A stretch of 64,000 nucleotides of DNA from Deinococcus sp. AJ005. Lineage in GTDB: Bacteria > Deinococcota > Deinococci > Deinococcales > Deinococcaceae. The notes under the pieces are model-generated. The model was not told the DNA's origin, made no database searches, and was given only the letters and a program-made list of their open reading frames with translations. Every line of letters begins with the position of its first letter. Positions within the stretch are counted from its first letter, which is position 1. The DNA is taken from positions 2,666,001 through 2,730,000 of the forward strand of contig NZ_CP044990.1 in the NCBI RefSeq assembly GCF_009017495.1, in the 5' to 3' direction. Shown here piece after piece: positions 12,445 to 23,841 of this stretch. A program made the position numbers and the translations under genes.

Positions 12445-12825
12445 GTGACTGGACACATGAAAATCGAGTTGGCAGGTTTACTCAGGCGGCACAAAATCAC
12501 GCAAAAGCAACTGGCACAGGCGGCCAGGATGCGCCCGGCCACGGTCAATGCGCTGTACAACGCCCGTGTGGAACGGGTGGAACTGAGTACGCTGGTCGAT
12601 CTGGTGATCGGTCTGCGGCGGCTGGGGATTCAGGCCGATGTCGGCGATATCCTTCAGGTGATCGATGTGCCAGATGACGCGGAAGAGGCCGCCCGTGAAC
12701 GCGCCCTGAGGCTGCTGGGCGGCGAACCCTGGGGCCTGAAAGTTCAAGGCTCCGCCGTGCTGGCCCCGGTGAGCGGCCCACCTATTGAAGATCTGCTGCC
12801 GGAGTTTCTGGGACCATCGCTTTGA
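12445..12825 (+). CDS. XRE-type helix-turn-helix antitoxin/regulator
   Basis: 126 aa with a Cro/CI-type helix-turn-helix at about residues 9-65 (LAGLLRRHKITQKQLAQAAR, then a recognition helix PATVNALYNARVERVE), followed by a linker and a short tail ending EDLLPEFLGPSL. GGGAGG stands five bases before the GTG at 12445; ATG at 12457 is the alternative. It overlaps the PIN toxin gene by four bases (TTGA), the normal antitoxin-first arrangement. It should bind the toxin through the tail and its own promoter through the helix-turn-helix. Confidence 0.82.
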   Translation: MTGHMKIELAGLLRRHKITQKQLAQAARMRPATVNALYNARVERVELSTLVDLVIGLRRLGIQADVGDILQVIDVPDDAEEAARERALRLLGGEPWGLKVQGSAVLAPVSGPPIEDLLPEFLGPSL

Positions 12826-13247
12826 CGTTGCTCTATCTGGATACCTCAGCCCTGGCCCGCCTCTATACCGACGAACCAGACCACGAGAAAGTCCGTCTGG
12901 CACAGGTGCAGGCCAGTGGAGACATCACCCATGCCATCACTTACGTGGAGTTGCACTCGGCACTGGCAGGACGCAGGCAGCGCAAGGCCATCAGTGAACG
13001 GGCCTACCGCGCGGCCCTGCAAGACATCGGGCGCGACTGGCCGACGATCCGGCACATCAGCGTGGACGAGCAACTGTTACAGGACGCTGCCCAGCTTGCC
13101 ACCTCCCACACCCTGCGCGCCTCCGACGCCGTACATCTGGCCGCAGCTCAGGCCATCGCACCGCTGGGACTCCAGTTCATGACCTTTGATCTGAAACTGC
13201 GGGTTGTGGCTGAACAGGTCTTGCCGGGTCAGGTGTGGCAACCCTGA
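12822..13247 (+). CDS. PIN-domain ribonuclease toxin (VapC-like)
   Basis: 141 aa. Acidic PIN residues are visible: LYLDTSALARLYTDE at the start, the glutamate in THAITYVELHSAL, and RASDAVHLAAAQA followed by FMTFDLKL at the end. Such toxins cleave tRNA or rRNA when freed from the antitoxin. The TTG start at 12822 overlaps the antitoxin stop. Pairing with an XRE rather than a VapB antitoxin is a known variation. Confidence 0.85.
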   Translation: MTLLYLDTSALARLYTDEPDHEKVRLAQVQASGDITHAITYVELHSALAGRRQRKAISERAYRAALQDIGRDWPTIRHISVDEQLLQDAAQLATSHTLRASDAVHLAAAQAIAPLGLQFMTFDLKLRVVAEQVLPGQVWQP

Positions 13248-13299
13248 TGTGCGAATCGGACGGCAGAATCTGGCTGCATCTGGCCCTCTGACCCTAGAA

Positions 13300-13338
13300 C
13301 CCCATCCCCCACCACGGGCGAAAGCCAAAGCGCAGGGC
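13300..13338 (+). repeat. Hairpin repeat copy 2
   Basis: ACCCCATCCCCCACCACGGG followed by CGAAAGCCAAAGCGCAGGG, the most diverged copy of the array repeat. It lies between two modules whose toxin genes converge. Confidence 0.6.
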
Positions 13339-13345
13339 AGAAGCT

Positions 13346-13753
13346 CTAAACCTGTACGAGTGTCACCGGAATATATGCGGCATACCGGGCAAAATCCCTG
13401 TCTTTGGTCAGTACAGGCAGGCCGGAGGTCACGCTGCACGCACAGATCAGAAAGTCGGTGTTGCTGCCCTGAATCCCATTGCTTCGGCAGATGTTGAAAA
13501 ACTCTGCGGCCAGTTCGTATTCCAGTGCCGATGTCGGCCAGTCGGCAAAGGGCCGGAGCGTCTGGCGAATGCGTTCAAAGACCTCCTGCCGTTTGATGCC
13601 TTGCAGAACTTCCTGACGGATACAGCCCAGCATCTGCACCCGCCCATGCTGAACCAGTTCGGCCAGCATCTGGCGTTCCGGGGAGGGTTCGCCCGTCATT
13701 TTGCGAAATGCCTCAGACCATACGTCGCTGTCCACGATTACGGCGGAACTCAA
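13346..13753 (-). CDS. vapC: PIN-domain toxin VapC
   Basis: 135 aa with PIN acidic residues in VIVDSDVWSEAF (first Asp), IRQEVLQGIKRQ (Glu) and GSNTDFLICACS...LTKDRDFARYA (last Asp pair). The start overlaps the vapB stop by four bases (ATGA), so the two are coupled. The expected activity is sequence-specific RNA cleavage. Confidence 0.87.
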   Translation of the reverse strand: MSSAVIVDSDVWSEAFRKMTGEPSPERQMLAELVQHGRVQMLGCIRQEVLQGIKRQEVFERIRQTLRPFADWPTSALEYELAAEFFNICRSNGIQGSNTDFLICACSVTSGLPVLTKDRDFARYAAYIPVTLVQV

Positions 13754-13959
13754 GCGCGTTTGCGTTGTTCGCGCAATTCCTCGTCGCTGAGCATGTCTTG
13801 CGGGTCTACCGTGCCGAACAGGTCAAGGATTTTAAGCTGTTCCCGGCGCTGGATGTATTCGGTCAGCGCCTCATTCACCGTCTCGCGCTTGGTGCGTTTG
13901 CCGCCCACCTGGAGGGCGCGTTCCAGCAGTTGCGGATCAATCTGAAGATTCGTCGCCAT
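13750..13959 (-). CDS. vapB: VapB-type antitoxin
   Basis: 69 aa in the form of short ribbon-helix-helix VapB proteins: NLQIDPQLLERALQVGGKRT, KRETVNEALTEYIQRR, then an acidic toxin-wrapping tail (FGTVDPQDMLSDEELREQRK). It sits directly upstream of and overlaps vapC. Confidence 0.85.
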   Translation of the reverse strand: MATNLQIDPQLLERALQVGGKRTKRETVNEALTEYIQRREQLKILDLFGTVDPQDMLSDEELREQRKRA

Positions 13960-14019
13960 GCCCCAAGTCTACACATGGGCGTGTGTAAGATTGTTCGAGC
14001 GCAGCCGCATCCACTACCC

Positions 14020-14070
14020 AACCCCATTCTCCCCACCCGCTCCCACCACGGCGAAAGCCGAAGCAGGGGC
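14020..14070 (+). repeat. Hairpin repeat copy 3
   Basis: AACCCCATTCTCCCCACCCG, then CTCCCACCACGGCGAAAGCC, then GAAGCAGGGG. It lies between the second and third modules. Confidence 0.68.
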
Positions 14071-14077
14071 TAAGGTT

Positions 14078-14470
14078 CTACCGAATCAATTGCACCTGGA
14101 ATGGCAGGTCTGGAATCACGGCCCAGCCGCGCTCCGCCGTCAGGACGTCCATGCCCAGCGCCTCCGCCGTTCCCAGACAGCAGGCGTCGCCCAGGCTAAG
14201 GTCATACGGTGATTTGCGGGCGTAGTAGAACGCGGCTTTTTCGCGGCAAGCTGGGTCAAAGGGAATTTCTCGCAGGAAACCCATCAGAGGACCGAGCTTC
14301 ATTTGCACCTGAGTTGGGGTTAATTCGCCGCGTCCCACCAGCTTTCCCTGGACTTCGGTCATGGTCACGCTACTGACCTGACAGGGTATGCGGGACACGA
14401 TGTCCAGCACTTCCGCGCCACCCTCTTCTTTAAGCAGGTAAGCCAGGAGCGCACTGGCATCCAGAAGCAT
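14078..14470 (-). CDS. PIN-domain toxin of the third module
   Basis: 130 aa. PIN motifs: MLLDASALLAYLLKEEGG at the start, the glutamate in SSVTMTEVQGKL, and DLSLGDACCLGTAEALG with DVLTAERGW at the end. The start codon shares one base with the antitoxin stop (TAATG), so translation is coupled. The partner is AbrB-type, a common VapBC variant. Confidence 0.86.
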   Translation of the reverse strand: MLLDASALLAYLLKEEGGAEVLDIVSRIPCQVSSVTMTEVQGKLVGRGELTPTQVQMKLGPLMGFLREIPFDPACREKAAFYYARKSPYDLSLGDACCLGTAEALGMDVLTAERGWAVIPDLPFQVQLIR

Positions 14471-14727
14471 TACCAGCCCTTCTTCGCAGCTTCGGCGCGG
14501 CGGTCATCCAGAAGTTCCTGAGTCAGATCCACCCCAGGAGGACTTTTGAGGCTGCCGTACAACTCCAGTGCCAGCGCCCGGCGACTGGTTAGCCGGAAGC
14601 CGTGTTCCTCTCTGAGCAGGATCAGGTCATCGCCTTCCTGGACACCCAGTTCTGCGCGAACGTCCACTGGCACGACAACGCGCCCCTGCGCCTGCACTTT
14701 TAGATGGTAGGCATGAGTAGAAGTCAT
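14470..14727 (-). CDS. SpoVT/AbrB-type antitoxin
   Basis: 85 aa from the ATG at 14727. The swapped-hairpin AbrB domain is clear (HLKVQAQGRVVVPVDVRAEL, GVQEGDDLILLREEHGFRL), followed by an acidic/basic tail for toxin binding. Longer in-frame starts run into the repeat upstream and are rejected. A palindrome covers its start. Confidence 0.84.
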   Translation of the reverse strand: MTSTHAYHLKVQAQGRVVVPVDVRAELGVQEGDDLILLREEHGFRLTSRRALALELYGSLKSPPGVDLTQELLDDRRAEAAKKGW

Positions 14728-14752
14728 GCCTGAGCATAACGCTTGAGGCATG
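14725..14752 (-). promoter_or_regulatory. Inverted repeat over the AbrB-antitoxin start
   Basis: CATGCCTGAGC and GCTTGAGGCATG form an imperfect inverted repeat with 7-bp perfect outer arms. The site covers the start codon of the antitoxin gene and is a probable autorepression operator. Confidence 0.5.
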
Positions 14753-14762
14753 AATATAACGC

Positions 14763-14812
14763 AACCCCATTCCCCCGCCCGCCCCCACCACGGGCGAAAG
14801 CCGAAGCGGGGA
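14763..14812 (+). repeat. Hairpin repeat copy 4, at the edge of the AT-rich operon
   Basis: AACCCCATTCCCCCGCCCG, then CCCCCACCACGGGCGAAAGC, then CGAAGCGGGG. It ends a few bases before base composition drops sharply, so it marks the junction between the third toxin-antitoxin module and the AT-rich operon. Confidence 0.7.
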
Positions 14813-14855
14813 CGTGACAAAAACATTATTTTATTATCCGAAATTAAGCCGCTGA

Positions 14856-16028
14856 TTATCTGGTATTTGACCTTAAAACCTGATCCTTAAGCGTTCTGTA
14901 TAGTAAGGCTGATCCACTCGAGCCAGGCTTGAAAGTTTCTACCGTAAAATCGGCGTCATCTAAAGTTAAATTCGAGAGCAAGGTGGAAAATTCGGCTATT
15001 CTTGGAGCCAGTTTCACGTCAATCAGATTTCTAGATGATAAACCTAAAACCTCCAGAGCCTCTGGCAAGAATCGCATAAATGCCATAAAAGCATTAGTTT
15101 TACTCAAAACTGCTCCCCTAGAAATGTCATTCCAGGCCTCGGGATACCTTTCCCTAATTGAGCTGAAGTAGTTGTTGATAATTTCGGCAATCACAAAGTC
15201 CTTTTGCTCTATAAATAATTCTCGAAATATAAGATCATGATCTTTTGACGGATCAAATTTTAATTTTTTCCCACGTTTAAGATCATCTCTATCTTTTAAT
15301 GGATTACGAGTAATATATTTGAGAATATTTTCGACAAAAGCTGCTTGCGTAAGAGTTTCAATAAAATTTCCATCTGTCGCAGAGCCTAATCTTTTTACTC
15401 TTCTAAAGAAAGGCGACTCTGGATCAGAATTTAACGCGACAACAATATTGTGAGCTGCTTTTTGTGGACTTCTTTGCGTTGCGTAATCAAATAAGTCATA
15501 TGCTAGGCTTTTATTTACTTTTGTCTGTGCTAGATTAACAGTCGAAAAAACATATGCTTGATCAGCAACATCCATGTCTATAAATATTGTAACGGGTATC
15601 ATAAATTCAGCTCCGCTATACCCTTCCAGCCCGGCCAAGCGATGCTGACCATCAATAATTCTTGCTATTTGGTTGAAATGTATTTCACTAGTATCACTAT
15701 CTCCTTCATAACTTGATAATGTCATTAAGCCATCTAAAAATTTCGCACAGTTGCCATTTATGGCTATAATTATTGATGTTGGAAATGATGCATCAATAGT
15801 TTCTACATATTGCTTAATTTCCTTTACTCGTTTATTGCTTAGTGGGCGTTGAATTCCTAAATAGGTTTCAAAACCCCTTTCTTCTCCCTCTATGCGCCTA
15901 ACATCAGCGTATGATATTGAGTATAATTGCTGTGCTGGGATAGCTGCGATAAAAAAACTTCCTATTGGCTGACTTATTTCAATAGCGGGAAATTCAATTG
16001 ATTTTATGTTGTCGGGGTAGAGAAGCAT
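14856..16028 (-). CDS. DGQHR-domain protein (DndB-like)
   Basis: 390 aa. The DGQHR signature lies at residues 126-130 (RIIDGQHRLAGL), followed by the family pattern FSTVNLAQTKVNKSLAYDLF. DGQHR proteins include DndB, the regulator of DNA phosphorothioation, and partners in other DNA-modification systems. No dnd sulfur genes are here. It is the last gene of a three-gene AT-rich operon; its ATG shares a base with the upstream stop (TAATG). Codon use is AT-rich, unlike the host genes around it, indicating recent acquisition. The exact role is unknown. Confidence 0.85.
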   Translation of the reverse strand: MLLYPDNIKSIEFPAIEISQPIGSFFIAAIPAQQLYSISYADVRRIEGEERGFETYLGIQRPLSNKRVKEIKQYVETIDASFPTSIIIAINGNCAKFLDGLMTLSSYEGDSDTSEIHFNQIARIIDGQHRLAGLEGYSGAEFMIPVTIFIDMDVADQAYVFSTVNLAQTKVNKSLAYDLFDYATQRSPQKAAHNIVVALNSDPESPFFRRVKRLGSATDGNFIETLTQAAFVENILKYITRNPLKDRDDLKRGKKLKFDPSKDHDLIFRELFIEQKDFVIAEIINNYFSSIRERYPEAWNDISRGAVLSKTNAFMAFMRFLPEALEVLGLSSRNLIDVKLAPRIAEFSTLLSNLTLDDADFTVETFKPGSSGSALLYRTLKDQVLRSNTR

Positions 16029-16621
16029 TATTCCGACCTCCTTGATTCTAGATAAAGACTTACAAAGGTGTCTGTGTCTTGTTTGATAGCTTTGCTAGAA
16101 TCTTCTAATCTTCTTTCGGGAGAGTAGAAATTTTGGAGATAAAATGTTATTAATAGCATTACAAATACCATGATAAAACAAGAAATAGAAATTTGCTTAA
16201 TAATTTCAACATTTCCCCTGATATTCAATATATCTGTTCCAATGAAAACGCTTGATATCACGCCAATTGCTATACATAGCAGGCCAAAGATTAAGAAAAT
16301 ACCTTGCGTTTTTTTATTATTTCTAGCTTTCCAAATTATGTAAATTATAGGAGCAATTCCAGCCGCAGAGTAGCTGAACAATTCCCCCTTTTGGTAAGTT
16401 TCCGGTACATTTTTTAGAAAAGTAGTGAATACGCCAGTATCTTTTAGATTATCATTGACGTTATTAAAAGCAGAAAATAAAATTGCCCCAAGCCACAGCG
16501 GCAGAGTCGAAATAAATATATTTATTCCCCACTCTATCAAAGCTTCAAAGGCACTCGACAAATAGATGTGAGTATATTTGAATCTGGCTGTTAATTTTTG
16601 GAGTAGCGCACGAATATCCAA
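16028..16621 (-). CDS. Four-helix membrane protein of the AT-rich operon
   Basis: 197 aa, family not recognised. Hydrophobic segments lie at about residues 32-51, 81-97, 107-127 and 141-162; the N-terminal 30 residues and a charged C-terminal tail (about 164-197, rich in Glu, Asp, Lys and Arg) would face the cytoplasm. It lies between the DNA methylase and the DGQHR gene, 14 bases after the former and overlapping the latter by one base. In defence operons such membrane proteins are often killing effectors; that is only a suggestion here. Confidence 0.75.
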   Translation of the reverse strand: MDIRALLQKLTARFKYTHIYLSSAFEALIEWGINIFISTLPLWLGAILFSAFNNVNDNLKDTGVFTTFLKNVPETYQKGELFSYSAAGIAPIIYIIWKARNNKKTQGIFLIFGLLCIAIGVISSVFIGTDILNIRGNVEIIKQISISCFIMVFVMLLITFYLQNFYSPERRLEDSSKAIKQDTDTFVSLYLESRRSE

Positions 16622-16635
16622 GTCTTTTACACTCC

Positions 16636-17448
16636 TTATTTGAAAATAATGACCATCTCCATGTAACGTCCCCGAAAATCTGAACTAGCTGCCAGTGTAT
16701 CTCTTCTGCTAACGAGCTTTATATCGGCTATATCTTTGTATAAATATTCTATAGATTCTGTAACTGAGTGAGTCATAATAACATGAGCGCCTTTTAGTCT
16801 AGCTTCAATTAATTGACTCCGCAGTCTAAAATGTTCATCCCACCCAAATATAGTATCTTGGTACTTAACAAACTTAGTACTAAGAGAGGAGTTATGATAT
16901 GGGGGGTCAACAAAGATCAAATCACCATTGTCTGCTAAAGATAGACTGTGGCTAAAATCTTGTTTAACTATATCGACTGCTCCTAAAATTTCACTAACCG
17001 CCTTAAAATTGTCTTTCCTCATTATTACGGATGTTTTAGTACCTATAGGTACGTTAAATTCTCCCTTTAGATTGACTCTATACAAGCCGTTCCAGCAAGT
17101 TCTGTTTAGGTATATAAACCAAGCGGCTTTGGAATACTTTTCCGTAGGTTTAGTTGCTCTCATCATATAATAATAGTCTTTTGAATGCATATGATGGTGA
17201 TATTTTAAAATTTCTTCAACAGATTTATAATCTGATCTAATTGCAGTATATGAGTCAATTAGATCTCCATTTAAATCGGAGATTATTCCCGATTTAGGTT
17301 TAATATCAAAAAATACTGCTCCACTTCCTAAAAATGGTTCAATATATTTACCGAACTTTGTAGGAAATTGTACATTTATATTATTAACGAGCCAACTTTT
17401 CCCGCCAGCCCATTTCAAAAAAGGCGTCACCCTTTCTAGAGTAGTCAT
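16636..17448 (-). CDS. DNA adenine N6-methyltransferase, D12 (Dam/DpnII) class
   Basis: 270 aa, normal for the class. The SAM-binding motif FLKWAGGKSWL is at residues 10-20, PFLGSGAVFF at 38-47 and the catalytic DPPY at 181-184. The middle contains YLNRTCWNGLYRVN, typical of Dam-like enzymes. It probably methylates adenine in a short palindrome (GATC is the commonest target of the class, but the target is not proven). No endonuclease gene is next to it. First gene of the AT-rich operon, 39 bases downstream of carB. Confidence 0.92.
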   Translation of the reverse strand: MTTLERVTPFLKWAGGKSWLVNNINVQFPTKFGKYIEPFLGSGAVFFDIKPKSGIISDLNGDLIDSYTAIRSDYKSVEEILKYHHHMHSKDYYYMMRATKPTEKYSKAAWFIYLNRTCWNGLYRVNLKGEFNVPIGTKTSVIMRKDNFKAVSEILGAVDIVKQDFSHSLSLADNGDLIFVDPPYHNSSLSTKFVKYQDTIFGWDEHFRLRSQLIEARLKGAHVIMTHSVTESIEYLYKDIADIKLVSRRDTLAASSDFRGRYMEMVIIFK

Positions 17449-17487
17449 CTAACGAATGACCCGTATGTCAAACTGATCATGCTCAAT

Positions 17488-20562
<3,075 letters not shown>

Positions 20563-20630
20563 TCCAGAGAAGGAGTATGTCACGCCTCCGGGTAAGGCGG
20601 GGAGGGCATGGGTAGGTCAGGGCAGACCTT

Positions 20631-20957
20631 CTAGTGAATGCCCCACATGATGCCCAGCCGCCGGGGCTGCGGATCGAGATCATCGGCGGCGTCGTGCCCG
20701 CCGAGAGTGTGCAGACGCTCGATGTGGTGGGCCTGCTGCCGCCAGAGACGGTGAGAATGTCCAGCCACTTCGCTCATGCGCTTGTGGATAGAACCATTGA
20801 TGGCTTTTCGGGTGGCCTGAATGACTTGTTGCCGTTGAATTTCCCTGCTGCCTGTGGGGGCATTCCACAAACCCATGACCCACCACCCGCCGATGCTGAC
20901 GCGCCGCCGCGCTTCCCGCCGATCCCAGCGGGCGCGCTCATAACTGTGTTTTGCCAT
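20631..20957 (-). CDS. Hypothetical basic small protein
   Basis: 108 aa, rich in Arg, Trp and His (MAKHSYERARWDRREARRR at the start). No known domain, signal or membrane segment. ATG at 20957 is preceded by GGAG at about ten bases. Codon use looks host-like and the frame ends 68 bases upstream of carB in the same direction. It could be a real gene or the end of a decayed one. Confidence 0.4.
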   Translation of the reverse strand: MAKHSYERARWDRREARRRVSIGGWWVMGLWNAPTGSREIQRQQVIQATRKAINGSIHKRMSEVAGHSHRLWRQQAHHIERLHTLGGHDAADDLDPQPRRLGIMWGIH

Positions 20958-20979
20958 GTGTGGTGCGCTCCAGTCGCAC

Positions 20980-21105
20980 TCACAACCCTGGTCCACCTGT
21001 CGTCCTCATGGCCGCAGCATAGGCCCTGTGCCGCAGGAAAGCATCTGTGGAATGGCCCATTTCTTCAGCCAGACTCTGGCTATAGGGAGACGTCCATTGC
21101 GTCAA
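20980..21105 (-). pseudogene. Possible recombinase C-terminal remnant in an otherwise empty stretch
   Basis: A 41-codon frame reads SLAEEMGHSTDAFLRHRAYA, which resembles the LAexMGHS...RHY end of tyrosine recombinases, with the tyrosine position changed or shifted. It has no start and stops flank it. The rest of 20958-21358 shows no gene, only stop-rich sequence. This call is weak and rests on one short motif. Confidence 0.2.
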
Positions 21106-21358
21106 TCAGAACCGTGTCCCCAGTGGCCTACGTTCACCTGGAACCCCCGGCCCGTCTCCGTCTTACCGCAGACCCTGGCCCCGGACGACTGGCCGACTAC
21201 ACGTCTAGGGCATCCGCCGTGTTGCCTGACTGCGTTACCTGACTGCGCCATCTGGATCAGGGACAGGGACTTTTTCGGCTGCGGCCTGAGCATGTGGCGA
21301 ACCGATATGCGATATGGGGTTCTGAACGGGGCAGAAGCGGGTTAGCCTCCGCCCCAGC

Positions 21359-22366
21359 TCAGTACCCCATGACCGCCTTAATCGCCTTCGCCACCCGCAC
21401 GGCGTTCGGGCGATACACGTCTTCAATGGCCGTAAAGGGCGGATACGGCGCGTCAAAGCCAGTCACGCGAATGATCGGCGCACGCAGGTATTCAATGGCT
21501 TCCTCGGCAATGGTGGCGCTGATCTCGCTGTGAAAGCCTCCAGTTCGCGGAGCCTCGGTCACGACAACGACGCGGCCCGTCTTCTGCACGCTGGCCAGGA
21601 TGGTATCGGTGTCCAGCGGCACCAGGGTCCGCAGGTCAATGACCTCCACGCCAATTCCGGCACTCTGGGCGGCGGCGGCGGCTTTCTGCGCGACCTCCAC
21701 CATGCCGCCGTAGCAGATCACGGTCACGTCGTCGCCCTCGGTCACAATGCGTGCCTTGCCCAGCGGAATGCGGTAATCACCGACTGGCACCTCTTCCTTG
21801 ACGCTGCGGTAGAGCTTGATGGCCTCGAAGAAGAACACCGGATCCGGGTCATGAATGGCCGAGAGCAGCAGGCCCTTTGCGTCGGCGGGGGTGCTGGGAA
21901 TGACCACCTTGATGCCGGGGGTGTGCGCCAGAATGGCTTCGGGGCTGTCGGCGTGCTGCTCGGGAGTATGCACGCCGCCGCCGTAGGGCGCGCGGACCAC
22001 CATCGGCAGGTGGTAGCGGCTGCGGGTGCGGTGGCGGTAGCGCCCCAGATGCGACAGAACCTGATCCAGCGCCGGGTACAGAAAGCCCGCGAACTGGATT
22101 TCGGCCACCGGCTTCAACCCGGCCAGCCCCATGCCAATGCCCATGCCCACGATGGCGGCCTCGGCCAGCGGGGTGTCAAACACGCGGTCCACGCCGTACT
22201 TGGCCTGCAAGCCGTCTGTGGCGCGGAACACGCCGCCCATCACGCCCACGTCCTCACCGAAGATGTGGACGGTGTCGTCCCCCTCCAGCGCCAGATCCAG
22301 CGCGTTGGTGATGGCAGCGATCATGGTCATGGTTTTGGTGTCTGTTCTTGGCGCGGTGGCGGTCAT
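21359..22366 (-). CDS. 2-oxoacid dehydrogenase E1 component, beta subunit
   Basis: 335 aa transketolase-type beta subunit. It has [39 protein letters not shown] (with the glutamate that activates thiamine diphosphate), [21 protein letters not shown] and the C-terminal transketolase domain ([22 protein letters not shown]). The order alpha-beta and strong likeness to BkdA/BkdB or PdhA/PdhB of Gram-positive type suggest branched-chain 2-oxoacid or pyruvate; sequence by eye does not decide. Its ATG overlaps the alpha-subunit stop by four bases. E2 and E3 genes are not adjacent. Confidence 0.93.
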   Translation of the reverse strand: MTATAPRTDTKTMTMIAAITNALDLALEGDDTVHIFGEDVGVMGGVFRATDGLQAKYGVDRVFDTPLAEAAIVGMGIGMGLAGLKPVAEIQFAGFLYPALDQVLSHLGRYRHRTRSRYHLPMVVRAPYGGGVHTPEQHADSPEAILAHTPGIKVVIPSTPADAKGLLLSAIHDPDPVFFFEAIKLYRSVKEEVPVGDYRIPLGKARIVTEGDDVTVICYGGMVEVAQKAAAAAQSAGIGVEVIDLRTLVPLDTDTILASVQKTGRVVVVTEAPRTGGFHSEISATIAEEAIEYLRAPIIRVTGFDAPYPPFTAIEDVYRPNAVRVAKAIKAVMGY

Positions 22367-23541
22367 GCGTTATCCTTGTTCGAGTCCTGCTCGCTCAGAA
22401 TCTGCTCGCGCTGCCGCTTCAACTGCGGCGTCGGCTCGGCGAACACATGGTCCAGAATCTCGGCGGGTTCGGGGTCCGGGTAGCTGTCGGCTTCCTTCAG
22501 GGCGGCCTCGAATTCGTCGGCCACCTCTTTCAGGAGCGCGGCCTCAGATTCCTTGGTCATCAAGCCCTCGTTCAGCAGGTGAGTCCGTAATCTCAGCACT
22601 GGGTCCTTGGCGTCCCAGCCCTCGTTGTCGGCGTCGGTGCGGTAACGGCTGGGATCGTCGGCCACGGTATGCGGCTTGACGCGGTAGGTCACGGTCTCGA
22701 TCAGGGTTGGCCCATCGCCTCTGCGGGCACGCTCCACGGCCTCGCGGGTCACGTGGTACGTCGCCAGCACGTCATTGCCGTCCACGCGCACGCCGGGAAT
22801 GCCGTAGCCCTCGGCCCGCTTTGAAAGGTTGGTGGCCTTGGTCTGCGAACGCGTCGGCACGCTGATGGCCCAACCGTTGTTCTGGAGGATGAACACGCAC
22901 GGAGCTTCCAGCGCCCCGGCGAAGTTCAGCGCCTCGTGAAAGTCGCCCTCGCTGCTGCCGCCGTCGCCGATGTAGGCCATCGCCACGTTTTTCGTTCCCT
23001 TGCGCTTCTCGGCCAGCGCCGCGCCCACCGCGTGCGGGTACTGGGTGGCAATCGGGATGTAGAAGGGCAACACTTTCAGGTTCTCGGGCATGGCCCAGCC
23101 GTGCGGCGAGGTCCGCCAGTACGCCAGTGCCCGCGCAATGGGCAGGCCGAGGGTCAGGGCCGCGCCCGTATCGCGGTAGGTGGGAAACAGCCAGTCGTCG
23201 GCGGTCAGGGCGGCGGCGGTGCCCACCTGACTGGCCTCCATCCCTCCAAAGGGCGGAAAGACACCCAGGCGGCCCTGGCGGTACAGCACCCAGCCGCGCT
23301 CGTCAAAATGCCGCGCCCGGCGCATCTCGCGGTACAGGCGCAGGCGGGTTTCGGGGTCCGGCAATTCACCCGCACCTGTGCTGGTGCCGTCCGGGGCGAT
23401 CAGTTGGAACATGTCCCCGGCCTGCTCGTAGGCGGCGGCAGCAGCGTCAAACGCGGCGTCGGTGGGATTGGGTTCGGGTTGAGGTTTGGGCCTTGACTGT
23501 TTTGGTTTGGACTGTTTGGATTCAGATGCGGAACGGGTCAT
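22363..23541 (-). CDS. 2-oxoacid dehydrogenase E1 component, alpha subunit
   Basis: 392 aa from the ATG at 23541, which has GGAGG at proper spacing; a longer frame upstream is rejected. A Lys/Pro/Gln-rich leader of about 30 residues precedes the thiamine-diphosphate domain. Thiamine motif: [20 protein letters not shown] through [12 protein letters not shown] (GDGxxxxGD...NN). Phosphorylation-loop-like sequence [17 protein letters not shown] is present. With the beta subunit it decarboxylates a 2-oxoacid and passes the acyl group to a lipoyl E2. Confidence 0.94.
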   Translation of the reverse strand: MTRSASESKQSKPKQSRPKPQPEPNPTDAAFDAAAAAYEQAGDMFQLIAPDGTSTGAGELPDPETRLRLYREMRRARHFDERGWVLYRQGRLGVFPPFGGMEASQVGTAAALTADDWLFPTYRDTGAALTLGLPIARALAYWRTSPHGWAMPENLKVLPFYIPIATQYPHAVGAALAEKRKGTKNVAMAYIGDGGSSEGDFHEALNFAGALEAPCVFILQNNGWAISVPTRSQTKATNLSKRAEGYGIPGVRVDGNDVLATYHVTREAVERARRGDGPTLIETVTYRVKPHTVADDPSRYRTDADNEGWDAKDPVLRLRTHLLNEGLMTKESEAALLKEVADEFEAALKEADSYPDPEPAEILDHVFAEPTPQLKRQREQILSEQDSNKDNA

Positions 23542-23792
23542 GCAACCTCCGGTGGGGCGTGGGGACGAAGGAGAAAGGCCGCCCGGACATACTGGGGCGG
23601 CGCGCACGATAAGCGTTAAGGCGCGCGGCGCTGGTTGAGCAGGCGGCTGAGCTTGTGGGCTGTGGGCTTGGCAGGCGAGTACATCGGCAGAAAGCTCCAG
23701 TGGGAAAGACTTCGGTGCGCTCAGCCTAGCAGATGACCCCGGCGGCACCGAATGTTTCAGCGCCCACACGAGGTCAGGAAAAACAGAAAAAG

Positions 23793-23820
23793 AGACCCCA
23801 CAGGGCCTCCTCTCAATTTC
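23793..23820 (-). terminator. Terminator after the DUF4384 gene
   Basis: On the minus strand a GAGA...GGCCC-TGTG-GGG-TCTC hairpin is followed by TTTTT. The remainder of the 300-base gap 23542-23841 shows no gene and should hold the E1 promoter. Confidence 0.6.
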
Positions 23821-23841
23821 AATTTCAGATTGTCAGGATGC

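Noticed and set aside
12338..14812. Hairpin repeats considered as a CRISPR array
   Set aside because: Only four copies, separated by whole genes of 700-1000 bases, not by uniform spacers; no cas genes.
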